Assembly (NCBI GenBank): GCA_003427395.1
Contig: BFEA01000253.1
Coordinates: 288,466 to 313,465 of the forward strand
DNA from: Chara braunii
Taxonomy: Eukaryota; Streptophyta; Charophyceae; Charales; Characeae
Direction of reading: 5' to 3'
Length of the DNA: 25,000 bases
Made by a program: the position numbers and the translations under genes. The notes under the pieces are model-generated. The model was not told where the DNA came from. It saw only the letters and a list, made by a program, of their open reading frames with translations, and ran no database searches. Positions 1-8,849 of the stretch are shown here, piece by piece; within the stretch, counting starts at the first letter, position 1, and each line of letters begins with the position of its first letter.

Positions 1-29
<29 letters not shown>
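1..29. repeat. poly-A tract at window edge
   Basis: Twenty-nine consecutive A's open the window. The adjoining LINE is encoded on the minus strand, so its own poly-A tail would read as T's here. This run is in the opposite sense. It could be the tail of a separate plus-strand retrosequence ending at position 29, or an assembly edge. Confidence 0.9.
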
Positions 30-32
<3 letters not shown>

Positions 33-440
33 AGTATGAATGACTTCTACCAACTCTGCTTTGGCTTGACAAATGCCAAAGGCCGCCTCTTGCCGTTCCG
101 CTGAACATCTTACACGCCATATGACCATGAGGACGGCCAACCTCATGTGTTTAAACAGATTGCGCTGGAAGGTTGTCCATGCAGAAGGGATATTCTTATC
201 TTTTCCTAACAAAATGAGAGGAACATCCCAGTGGAAGACGATGCCCGTTAGCATGTGCCACATCGCGTCCCACCATTGCCATACTGTTTTCGCCAGTGCA
301 CAGTCTAGAAGGCAGTGCTCGAGATCCGCCCTTCGTGGTTGGGCGCCGGGTCCACAATGAGCGCAAATGGGAGATAGGACTCTCGCCTGCTCTAAGTTGG
401 ATCTCGTTGTCAGCCAACCGGGCGTAGGGAGGCAGCAATG
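30..440 (-). pseudogene. zf-RVT zinc-binding C-terminal domain of LINE ORF2
   Basis: From about 405 the minus strand stays open to the window edge. It reads GWLTTRSNLEQARVLSPICAHCG and continues as PGAQPRRADLEHCLLDCALA, then KTVWQWW. The CxxC pair followed about 14 residues later by HCxxxC, then a Val-Trp, matches the zf-RVT module (LPT...L.....CP.CG...E...HL...C..A..VW) found after plant LINE reverse transcriptases and thought to bind nucleic acid. It is in the same frame as the RT palm. No ATG is expected because the domain is internal. The frame runs into the poly-A/T run at the edge without a stop, so the true C-terminus is missing. Confidence 0.85.
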
Positions 441-1301
441 GGTTATTTGCCATTGAAGGGCTCTGTAGGAGGTTGGCATAATGCGTGCGTAGGTAGCCCA
501 TGGAATGTGACTCAGGTTTTCCTCAGACAACGGCGAATCTCTCTTCCACCTGTTCTGGACAATCGCCGTGGAGGGGTGGAAGGCGTGAGCCCTTTTATAT
601 CCCTCCTTGACTGAGTATTGCCATACCGGAACGGGGTTGCGGCCCTTCCATTCCCACTCTTGTGGATCAAAAGGTAGGTCGCCTATGGGGGTGGACATCT
701 CATATGAATAATACCTTGTGTCCTCAGATCCCACAACTCGAATTCTTATTAAGCCACTCACTGGTGATGCACAGTCCAGTTCCTGGTTCCTTTTCAGGGA
801 GGCCCACCTGGCCCCCGGCATATCTGGCTCATAGGTGTGCAGCTACACCCCTGCGTGTGTGATATGTGACACCCCGAAGATAGTCATGGGAATTGAGTTC
901 GGTGTGTCCCGAATAACCCAGTCAAGGCTGTCCAACGTCGGCCCGTCTTGCAAAGTAGTTACCCAGTGGGATGGGATAGCCATTTGTAGCTGTTGCAATT
1001 TGCGTTGGCTTCCTTTGATGTGTTTAAGGGTGTTACGCAGCTGCTGCGCCGACTGCCATGTACCCTGCTGGGTGTCCCACAAGTTTCCCAGGGTGTAGAT
1101 TCCGTTTCGCATCCATGATAGCCAGTGGGAGTTTGTGGTGAGGGAGAAGGGTCTCCCATTGCTGTCGAGAATGAACGGGTTCCCAAATTATAGTTGCTGG
1201 CGCCAAATTTCATGCCACCTAAGTGGGGGGGACTTCTTGGTTGGCCCCATATTCCTCCACAGCTCCAGTATTGTTGGCCAAAGAGGGTCATTTTTCAGGT
1301 C

Positions 1302-1841
1302 TCACCTTACATTGTTTCGGTGCGACCCATCCCTTTTGTGACGTGGTGGATTCGGAATAGTCCAGGCGGTGTTGGTGAGCCAGCAGAGGGGATGAACTGG
1401 GCGATCTGGGTGGGATAGAGGGGCCAGGTGCGCCAGTTGGATGTGTGCCAGGTGCAGCCATGGCACATCATTCGCTAGCAGGAGGCGTATGACCACCTTG
1501 AACATTAGGGCTCTAATCTCATCCCCCGGGTCTAAAATGCACAATCCCCCCACCCTCTTTGGTTGTGTGACATATTTCCATGCAACCCGTTTGATATAGG
1601 GGGTGAGCTCATGGTCGTTCCTCTAGAGGTAGGCTGCCAATGCCGCATGTAGGAGCGCACGTTGTTTTTCTGGGATTTCCCAAAAGGCAGTCTTGTACCA
1701 AATGGTGGACAACACTGCATTGTTTATTGCCAGGGCTCTTCCTACAAGTGATGTACGCAGGCCATCCCACCTAGCCAGTCTTTGTAAGGCTGTTTGAACT
1801 AAGAGTTGGCCATGATCAGGTGGGGGGCACGGCGCTGTCAA
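1302..1841 (-). pseudogene. LINE ORF2 RT thumb and connection region
   Basis: After the palm, the minus strand gives an ILGVRL motif (the YLGVPL strand of LINE RTs), then LARWDGLRTSLVGRALAINN, matching the family pattern W....LS.AGR..LIK. A shift near 1620 leads to VTQPKRVGGLCILDPGDEIRA, the family PK..GGLGI.D....N.A segment. Three overlapping open stretches in different frames (1841-1623, 1720-1532, 1553-1302) carry successive parts, so small indels are frequent here. The next open pieces (1291-959, 1112-843) continue towards the zinc finger without motifs I recognise. Confidence 0.8.
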
Positions 1842-1899
1842 GCGAACCCCAAGTATTCTTATTGCATTCTCCTTTTGGCGCTAACTGACCGGCGGGTCT

Positions 1900-2830
1900 T
1901 GCGGTGGTTGAGTATTCTGCGAGGACAGTCACCAGCCCTTTGTCTTTGTCCCCCAATTTACCCTCATGTCTGCCGCTACTGCAAAAAGTTGGATTGTGTC
2001 AGTAAGCGCCTGTAATGAGGGGGAGGAGGCCCGGATGAGGACCGTAAGGTCACCTGCGAATAGTGACGTCACCGGTATGAGGTGGTGGGGGAGTTCTAGG
2101 ATGTCAATACGTTCTATATCCGGGTTGGAGCGGATCATTGCTGCTAGGGCTTCCATCACCAGCACAAACAGGAGAGGGGCCACCGGGTCGCCTTGTCTCA
2201 CCGAGCGCTGCAGGGAAAAAAGGGGGGACAGGTGTCCATTAACCATAATGTTTGTTTCCGCCAATCTGTGCATAGTGGACACCCATGCTTTAAATGAGGT
2301 ACCGAAGTTCATTTTCTGCAGGCAACCGTCCATGAAGTCTCAGTCTACAAAGTCATAGGCTTTCTCGAAGTCAATGAACAGCGCAACCGCATCCCTTTTA
2401 TGTTGCCTAGCATATTTGATTGTTTCATTTACAAGCAGTACATTGTCTTGGATATTTCTGTGGCATAAACCCAGTCTGATCCAGATAGATCAGATGAGAC
2501 ATATACGGGAGCAGGCGATTGGTCAGCGTTTTTTAGACCATCATGTACGGCAGAGGGAGAAGCGTAATAGGCCTATAGTTCCTAACATCCGTCTTGTCCC
2601 CTTTTTTGTATAGCAGTGTAGTGATCCCTTGACTAATCATCCCTCCAAAGGTCCCGTCCACCTGCAGAACTTGCACATAGTTCACCAGGCTGTCTTGGAA
2701 GATTGTCCAATTTTGTAACCAGAATTATTAAGGGAAGGAGTCGATGCCCGTGGTCTTTTCGTCTTCCATTCCCTTTAGGGCTTCCAACAACTCATCAACA
2801 GTCAATGGTGCCTCCAGCGAGTCTCGTTCG
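1900..2830 (-). pseudogene. reverse transcriptase fingers and palm (RVT_1-like)
   Basis: Reading the minus strand from about 2815: APLTVDELLEALKGM, then KTTGIDSFP (family KSPGPDGLP), TAATAA at 2730-2725, YKKGDKTDVRNYRPITLL (family KKGD...NYRPISLL), TAA at 2535-2533, NRLLPYMSHLIYLDQTGF (family NRL...QTGF), a one-base shift near 2462, and RNIQDNVLLVNE. Motif A follows as ALFIDFEKAYDFVD with its catalytic Asp intact, and a TGA at 2342-2340 sits where homologues usually have Trp or His. Motif B is RQGDPVAPLLFVLVMEAL. Motif C reads LFAGDLTVL in place of FADD: the first catalytic Asp is Gly, encoded by GGT at 2054-2052. Family assignment is very secure; polymerase inactivity is inferred from the Asp loss and the stops. 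Confidence 0.95.
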
Positions 2831-3194
2831 TGCATTGAGAGCATCGCCGGCAGGCACTGGAGCATCGTCTGCCTCGCATGTGCGAGGCGGTCAGCGCCCC
2901 ATTAGCCTGATTCCGATGTGTATAGCCTTTGGTAATATTGGGCTGCGTAGTCAACTATGGCATAAGCATTAGTTGCCGTTGGTAGGGATGGGTCGAAAGG
3001 ATGGCGTAGCGAGGACACCATTGCTTGTCTAGCCCTAGCTCTAGCCTTCCTGAAAACTTTTACCATAGTCCTCTCTGTGTCTTGTTTCCGTATGCGTGTC
3101 TGCACCCGCCAAGCATCAGCCTGTTCGTTCAGGTAGGTTTGCAGGTGTTCCCTTGCGGTCTGCAGCCTATGGAAGGTCGAATCATCTAAGGGTT
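2830..3194 (-). pseudogene. LINE ORF2 linker between endonuclease and reverse transcriptase
   Basis: The segment at 3105-2902 reads as a basic, Arg-rich helical stretch (for example VKVFRKARARARQAM) and ends in DYAAQYYQRLYTSESG. The aromatic YYQRLYTSE motif matches the conserved segment just ahead of the RT domain in plant LINEs. It contributes no catalytic residues. It lies in a different frame from the neighbouring RT segment, so at least one more indel lies near 2900. Confidence 0.7.
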
Positions 3195-4245
3195 CAGACT
3201 TCAGATTGCAGTCTGTTGTCCCAGGCTTCCAACTCTTTCAACAGGTTGTCCATTGTCTCTTTACGGGTGCGCGCATGATTTATGGAAAATTTCCTTACCC
3301 GATCCCGTAGCTGCGCCACCCCTTCATTAAACCATTCGACCACTGAGCGGGCCGTTCCCCGTTGAGTTTCCCAACATTGCCAGAACTCTTTGACCAGGGA
3401 TTTCAGGGTCGACAATTTAAGGAGCGATGCGTTGAATTTATAAAAGTCTGGCCGTTTGTCGATTGATGATTGGAAGGAGAATCCCAACACTATTCCCCGG
3501 TGGTCGGAGGACTTACAGGCACTAAACGGCATGATTGCACCCATAGTCATCGCCCCCACCAGTTCTTCAGAGACAAGGCACAGGTCTATCCTTGAGTTAG
3601 ACGTGCCCGCCGCCCCTTTAGATCTGACGCAAGCCCTTTTTGTAGGGTGGAACACTCTGTACGAGTCCTTCAGTTGCAGGGTAGCCATAAATGTGGCGAG
3701 CATATCTATATCCGGGGACCACCTGTCTGAAGTCTAATTTTGGCCTTGTGAGGTAGAGGCCGATCTGCTATCCAGCAGCGGTTTTGGTGTTACGTTAAAG
3801 TCCCCTATGATGATGAGGGGATAGCCCCCCGGGATTACTTGGCCGAGTCCATGTAAGAAAGCCACTCTTTCAAGCGGGTCATTGGGGCCATAAACACTTG
3901 CTATGAGTATTTCCTCATCCCCCAGCTTTGCATTAAGGAGTACCCAACGTCCATGTTGGTGGTTGTATTCACATGCCAGCGAGGTTAATCGTGACGAGGG
4001 CGGGATCCAAATGGCCACTCCATTAGAGGCCGTCGATTGTGTTGGTGCCGAGAAAGAGGTATAGGGCCATACCCATTTGTGTTTGGCTTTATGGGCAGGA
4101 GTCTGGGTGAGATGAGTTTTCTGCACACAGATTGCATCTGGCCATGTGTCTTGTCCCTCGGCCTTGAACATTCTCCATATGGCATTTCTTTTGCTGGGAG
4201 GCCTGAGCCAGACTATTTAGATTGAGAGATCTGATATCCAGGTCC
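3194..4245 (-). pseudogene. APE-type endonuclease domain of LINE ORF2
   Basis: This is an endonuclease/exonuclease/phosphatase fold domain, which nicks target DNA to prime reverse transcription. The N-terminal strand reads DLDIRSLNLNSLA, where family members have an ILSWNVNGL-like strand. A one-base shift in an A-rich run near 4195 then leads to PDAICVQKTHL, where the family has the catalytic glutamate in LQETH. Here that Glu is Lys, so a key residue is missing. The order continues with IASVYGPN, then IIIGDFNVTP (the GDFN metal/DNA-binding motif), then SRIDLCLVS, and finally SDHRGI, the catalytic SDH motif. One in-frame TAG at 3736-3734 separates the two halves. Residues after about 3480 form the start of the basic linker towards the RT. 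Placement in the family is firm; inactivity is inferred from the Glu-to-Lys change and the stop. Confidence 0.9.
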
Positions 4246-4309
4246 GCCCGGGCTATTGAGCGTGCCCATTCCGATGGTCGTCGTATTGGCGGTGGGACGC
4301 AGGGCACAG

Positions 4310-4336
4310 GGGGGGGGGCGGGGGGGGGGGGGGGGG
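4310..4336. repeat. poly-G/C tract at the ORF1-ORF2 junction
   Basis: A nearly pure G run (C on the coding strand) broken by a single C. It lies between the likely ORF2 start (4363) and the endonuclease and would encode a Pro run. Length change here would shift the ORF2 frame, and such a run is also prone to sequencing error. Confidence 0.9.
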
Positions 4337-4412
4337 CAGCGGTGCAGGATCAACACAGGCCATTTTCAGATTTTACTCACCTTCCCCGTATGGTTGTGGG
4401 CAGCTGTGTTGA

Positions 4413-5801
4413 TTAAGCCCCAGTCAATAGTGGGCATTTTCTCCCCTGATCCTCCCTGCCTGCGCAAGGCTTTGTAAATTGGAAGGCCGCAAGTTCCCTT
4501 TCAAAATCCTCGTCCGATTCTGACTCCCCTGAGCTATGGGATGGATCGCTTTGCTGCTCACCATCTGTTATATCTTCTGGTGGTATATCCATCAGTTTGG
4601 CTGCGAGCGGGATGACCCCTTCTTGCAGTCGTGGCTTAGGGAGGGCCAAAAGATTAGTCGGGATCCTTTGCATGATTGGAGGATTGACCCGAATTATCTG
4701 GTCGTTCTGCCTGCTAAGGTGGAGGACGGCCCCAATGTCCTCCACTAACACCGAGGGCCAAAACTGGTTGTCATATGCACGCAGGCCCAACGTACCATCC
4801 GCCCCCCCCCCTGCGGCCTGCTGGACTAAAGTCGAATAGCCCGACGTTTTGGTACCCAATTCTTCCAACAGTCTGGTCACAGTTGTGATTATGGCCTTTG
4901 CCACCATTCTCCATTCTATGTCCTCCCTTGTTTTATATTGATTCACCACTTGTTTGATTTCTTGCTTCGCCAATATCCTTCTCCTGATCCTTTCCCATCG
5001 GAGCGGAGGAATGATTTCACCTATTGACATACCAGATGGGTGCAGGGAGTTTTGCAGGATCCAGTCCTTGAGTTCCTTGAGGTGCGCTCGCACGCTCCTC
5101 TCTCGAATGAGGGACTGTTGATCAGATTGCGGCCGGTGCTGAGGTACATCATCAGACAGCGCCACAGGGGCCCCATTTGGTTGTCGTGTGTCGCCGACGT
5201 TGACTTCAGGTTCTAAGCCTACTGTTTCCATGACGAGGTCAAGGCCGGGGTGGACCCCTTCGTCATTGTGGGCGCGATGCAGGTTTTGGAGGGAGGGGTC
5301 TCGGGCTGTGCCATTGCTCTCCTCCAACGGACCGGGTTGCAGTTTCTGGTAGGTCGAACCTCGGGCCGTGTCATTACTTTCCTCTAACGGACCGGGTTCC
5401 ATTTCGTGGTCCCAAGCAGGGTGAATTCCATCTAGTGGATGTACGTTCCCGTGTTGCGACTCCTGTTGTGGCCCAGGTGTTGTCTGTACGTGAGCCAAGT
5501 GCATATCAGTGAAGGCCACCGGGGCGGGTCCATTCTGGAATCGGTGGGAGGTAAGTGGAGGGGGGCCAAGCATTTGTATGTCATGTGTCGGGAGTGCGCC
5601 CTTATTCCGGTCCATGTGCAGGTCCGGTGCATAGGGATGATGCCGCCTCCATAGCCAATACTGCCTTTCCAACAATGCTTGTTGGTGGTCCAGTTGTCCC
5701 AGCCTTCTCATGGCGTCGTTTTGCACCTGTACCCCACCTTGGGCCTCCACCAGCCAATGTAGAAGGGCGCCTTGATCCTCCTCTCCCAAGTCATCCCTCA
5801 C
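4413..5801 (-). pseudogene. ORF1 C-terminal region, part 2
   Basis: An open stretch of 462 codons. The initial codon is GTG, and the frame really joins the preceding piece through a single-base shift near 5800, so it should not be read as a separate gene. It starts with a Gln-rich helical segment (LERQYWLWRRHH), then two copies of a 20-residue repeat PGPLEESN(D/G)TAR (60-bp offset, plus-strand near 5326 and 5386). A helical part of about 190 residues follows, with basic clusters (LRWERIRRRILAKQEIKQV) and an acidic tail SSGESESDEDFERELA. It ends in TAA at 4413, directly before ORF2. Function is unknown; it may be a long tail of the gag-like protein. Confidence 0.6.
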
Positions 5802-6414
5802 GAATGACCTTTCGTATAGACCCCGGCAGAGAACTGCATCCCCGGTCCTGGGCTATGTGGGGGATTTCCATGTGCTGCTGCTGGAGATGATTTATTTGTT
5901 GCATGGCAAGATGGTGAAAGAGGGCCTGTTGCTCCGTTGACAGAGCAACTCGTGAGGTGTTGTCATTGTCCCAATCGGATTCTGAGTCCGATGATGCGTC
6001 ATGAATGGGATCGTCCATTTGGGGTCGTTGCACTTGTTTTGCTAGTCTGAGGGCTATCGCCTCTCGTAATTTGGCATCCGCTTGTTCTTGCTCTCTCTGC
6101 ATTAGTCGGTACATCGGTGTACCCCTCTCCTGCTGCCTCATGTCGTCCTGGCACGGATCAGCAGTGGACCCCGGTTGGGGTACCGTAGCCGCGACATGAT
6201 CGCCTGCTTCCGCGGCGGTTGCATTATTGTCCGGTGGATGGTCCGGGACCAGGGGGCGGGCTTCTGATGGGAGCAAGTTCTTCAATCCTTTTGCAATGCT
6301 CTGGACATATTCGTATCTGAACAGTTTGTTCATTCTTTTGAGGTGTGTTGTGCGGATCCCCGACAGGTGTTTGGTGAGCAAGAGGGGCTTCCAAGGGCGG
6401 GCGTGAGAGAACAA
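5791..6414 (-). pseudogene. ORF1 C-terminal charged region, part 1
   Basis: Same frame as 8814-6679, entered after a TAG near 6440; the residues just after that stop (LHPAGTPVLFSHARPW) flow straight into this piece. The first ATG here is therefore internal. It contains KRMNKLFRYEYVQSIAKGLK (helical, basic), then an acidic stretch (DDPIHDASSDSESDWDNDN) and Gln/His-rich MQQINHLQQQHMEI. No known domain is recognised. It ends at a TGA by a one-base shift; the protein continues in the neighbouring frame from about 5801. Confidence 0.55.
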
Positions 6415-6443
6415 GACAGGTGTTCCTGCAGGATGCAGCTAAC

Positions 6444-6767
6444 TGTTTGTCTCCTCTGTCAGCGCCGCCTGTGGCCGTGTTTGGACCAGTGCGTTCCCAG
6501 ATGCGTGTTCAGAGCCCTGCTTCTGCATTTGCGACAGAGGTCGGTTATCCACCTGTGTTTTTTGCAGCAGAACGGGTGGGCTTGTGTTGGGCTGCGACGA
6601 CTGAGTGTTTGTCTCCTCTGTCCGCACCGCCTGTGGCCGTGTTTGGACCAGTACATTCCCAGATGCGTGTTCAGAGCACTACTTCTGCATTTGCAACAGA
6701 GGTCGGCTATCCACCTGTGTTTTTTGCAGCAGAACGGGTGGGTTTGTGTCGGGCTGCACTATTCTTT
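6444..6767 (-). repeat. 162-bp tandem duplication within ORF1
   Basis: Two adjacent copies, 6444-6605 and 6606-6767, both starting TGTTTGTCTCCTCTGTC on the plus strand. The offset of 162 bp is 54 codons, so the frame is kept. On the minus strand each encodes PPVLLQKTQVD, then RPL.QMQK, then ..SEHASGN.LVQTRPQA. One copy has CAG where the other has TAG. Confidence 0.92.
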
Positions 6768-7119
6768 TAAGCAGCTTGTCTGTCATATTCAGATAACTTC
6801 CCCCATCTTCTGTTTTCTTTGATGACTGCCCAGGGGGCGAGCGGTATCCTGTCGGCGCAGGACTAGCAGGACTAGCAGGCCGCCTCGTGGCTGGTTGTTC
6901 CATCGTCTCATTTTGTTGGTCAGTCGCAGGTATGGAGTTTACCTCAACTGCAGGGAGCATGTTTTCTTTTTTGCATCGTCCGGCCTGCTTGGGCGGGCCA
7001 TAGCCCGCCACCGGCACCAGCAGAGAGTCTCCGTTGGGCTGATATGTCCTCTCCCCCCGTCCTAGTACCTTGTGTCCTTGCTGCTGTTCGAGGGGGAGAG
7101 GGAGCAGGGGCGCGCTCAT
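6679..7119 (-). pseudogene. ORF1 repeat region, second copy of the 552-bp unit
   Basis: Same frame as the upstream piece and separated from it only by a TAG. It reads SAPLLPLPLEQQ, NGDSLLVPV and then PATDQQNETMEQ, parallel to SAPLVPLPLKQQ, NRDSLQVSV and PAIDQQNETMEQ in the copy about 552 bp away. It ends QMQK-stop at 6679, where the neighbouring 162-bp repeat copy reads QMQKQ (CAG), so this is another CAG-to-TAG nonsense change. No fold or motif is recognised; a disordered linker is likely. Confidence 0.6.
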
Positions 7120-7950
7120 GTGCGTCTGGCCGTCCTAATTTAGGTGCATTGGGGGCAGTCTTATGTCAGGCCGGGGTCGGGGGATTGCTTCCTTTGACTT
7201 TTGCATGCATTGATCCCCGACGACATCGACCCCCATCTGTCCAGCTTGTATCGTGCCCTGCAACCCAGCCTCGGGATGTGGTTCCGGAGCAGCTGCCTTT
7301 TGTACCAGTTGTTCCATTGTCTCATTTTGCTGGTCAGTCGCAGGTAACAAGTTGACGACGTCATCGACCCCCATCTGTTCAGCTTGTATTGTGCCCTGCG
7401 GCCCAGCCTCGGGATGTGGTTCCGGAGCAGCTCCCTTTTGTACCAGTTGTTCCATTGTCTCATTTTGCTGGTCAATCGCAGGTAACAAGTTGACGGCACT
7501 CGCTGGTACCAGGTTTTCTTCTACGCTTCGTCTGGCCCGCCGGGGCGGGTCACAGTCTAGTACCGACACCTGCAGGGAGTCTCTGTTGGGCTGGTGTGTA
7601 CTCTCCTCCCGTCGTTGTGCCGTGCGCGCAAACTGTTGTTTGAGGGGGAGAGGAACAAGGGGCGCGCTCTCGCACGTCTGGCCATCCCCATTTAGGTGCC
7701 TTGGGGGCAGTCCTATATCTAACTGGGGTTGGGGGGTTGCTTCCTTTGTCCTTTGCCTATGTTGAGCCCCGACCTCTTCAACCTTCGTCTGTCCAGCTTG
7801 TATCGTGCCCTGCGACCCATGGGGGGGCTGGCCCGGGGGCGCAGTCTCTTGCATCCGTCTGCTGTGGCATTGTGTGCCTCCCCCCAGGTCCTGACGCGGG
7901 TCATTTGCGTCGGGATGTGGTTCCGGAGCAGCTGCTTTTTGTGCATTGTC
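6830..7950 (-). repeat. 552-bp tandem duplication with nested 138-bp repeats in ORF1
   Basis: The motif TTTAGGTGC occurs at 7139 and 7691, and the encoded peptides flanking it (DI.LPP.HLN, then DGQT, SAPL.PLPL) align over about 184 codons. Inside lies a 46-codon (138-bp) subrepeat: CTCATTTTGC at 7321 and 7459, with a related site at 6907, which is three subrepeat lengths from 7321. All offsets are multiples of three. Confidence 0.85.
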
Positions 7951-8814
7951 TAGGTCGGCCCCTGGTCTTTTTGCTTTGAGCTTCTTCTTTTTAGCTTCCC
8001 GCTGTAAAACTGTGGTTTGAGCTTCCGGCTGGCCAGAGTGTGGGCTATCGGGGGGGAAACTGTGTTGTGTGGAATCTGCATGTGACTCTTCTTGCACAAC
8101 ATCCATCTGTCGCAGTGTACCAGGGGGCAGAGTGTGCGGGTCCTGGAGTTCCGATTGACCACGGGACGAAGTGTGCTCCAACACGCCTCCCAATTGCCCA
8201 TTCTGAGCGTTGTTACTTCTCCGGGGTCGTCGTCGCCGATTGCAGCGGAGCGACGTGTCCTCCTTATCATCTTCCGCGTCTTCTTGAGACTCAGAAGCGG
8301 TCTTGGATTCAGTGTCAGAAGCGGAGGGCAGGGAACGGTCCACTATGGGTGCACCTTGGGCGGAAGCTGTCGCCATTGTAGACCCGTGTGCAGGCCGTTG
8401 TTGCACTGCACCTCCCTCCTCCGTAGGGGGTGCAGCATGGGCGGAAGGTGTCGCCATTGTAGGCCCGTGTGCAGGCCGTTGTTGCACTGCACCTCCCTCC
8501 ACAGTAGAGGGAGTTGAGGCAGCGGAGTCACGTGGATTGCAAACAATCCTGGCCGAAGTCTGAGGAGTCGCCTTCGATCGGCCTTGGCCCTTCCAGATCC
8601 AGCACCCTGGCAAAGCATCCCTGTGTGTGACAAAAGTCCATCCCATTAATGTTTCATCGCACGGAAGCCAGGTCCGGCCCTCCGTGGGGTGGGGGATGAC
8701 AAGGCCGTTTAGCGGCGTTTTCTGTGATTTCGGGCAGGAGGTGTCTGTGCACAAGTGGCCCTTCTCCTTGCATGCATAACACCATGGATGTTGGCTATGG
8801 CTCACCGGCACCAC
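7135..8814 (-). pseudogene. ORF1 zinc knuckle and repeat-rich disordered region
   Basis: An open stretch of 559 codons. The first codon counted (GTG at 8814) is not a real start: the frame is open further back through YIYGGKPIVV. Residues 10-25 read WCYACKEKGHLCTDTSC, a CX2CX4H core of a gag zinc knuckle with unusual spacing to the last Cys (X6 rather than X4). The rest is Ala/Pro/Gln/Glu-rich, without predicted fold, and built of repeats: GGAVQQRPAHG twice at an 81-bp offset, and NLLPA.DQQNETMEQLVQK twice at 138 bp. A 552-bp unit also continues past the TAG at 7135 into the next piece. At that TAG the sister copy (plus-strand 7685-7690) has a Gly codon, so the stop is a recent lesion and the ORF once continued. 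Confidence 0.65.
8362..8514 (-). repeat. 81-bp tandem repeat in ORF1
   Basis: CGCCATTGTA occurs at 8371 and 8452 inside two near-identical 81-bp units. On the minus strand each encodes GGAVQQRPAHG(P/S)TMAT, 27 codons per unit, in frame. Confidence 0.88.
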
Positions 8815-8849
8815 AATCGGTTTTCCCCCATAGATGTAATTCCATGCGT

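Larger units (their letters stand above)
30..4363 (-). pseudogene. LINE ORF2: endonuclease-reverse transcriptase polyprotein, broken and partial
   Basis: This is the polyprotein that copies the element. The likely start is the ATG at 4363-4361 (reads MACVDPAPL), about 50 bp after the ORF1 stop at 4413 and just before a C-tract that puts the frame in doubt. The endonuclease, linker, RT, thumb and zinc-finger segments follow in the correct order over about 4.3 kb, about the length expected for a plant LINE ORF2 of 1,300-1,450 residues. Visible lesions include TAG at 3736-3734, TAATAA at 2730-2725, TAA at 2535-2533, TGA at 2342-2340, a frameshift near 2462 and another near 4195. The RT active site is also altered. 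No stop codon is reached before the window edge. Confidence 0.9.

Noticed and set aside
73-1418. Plus-strand ORFs opposite the LINE
   Set aside because: They lie antisense to recognisable RT C-terminal and zinc-finger coding sequence and have no motifs of their own.
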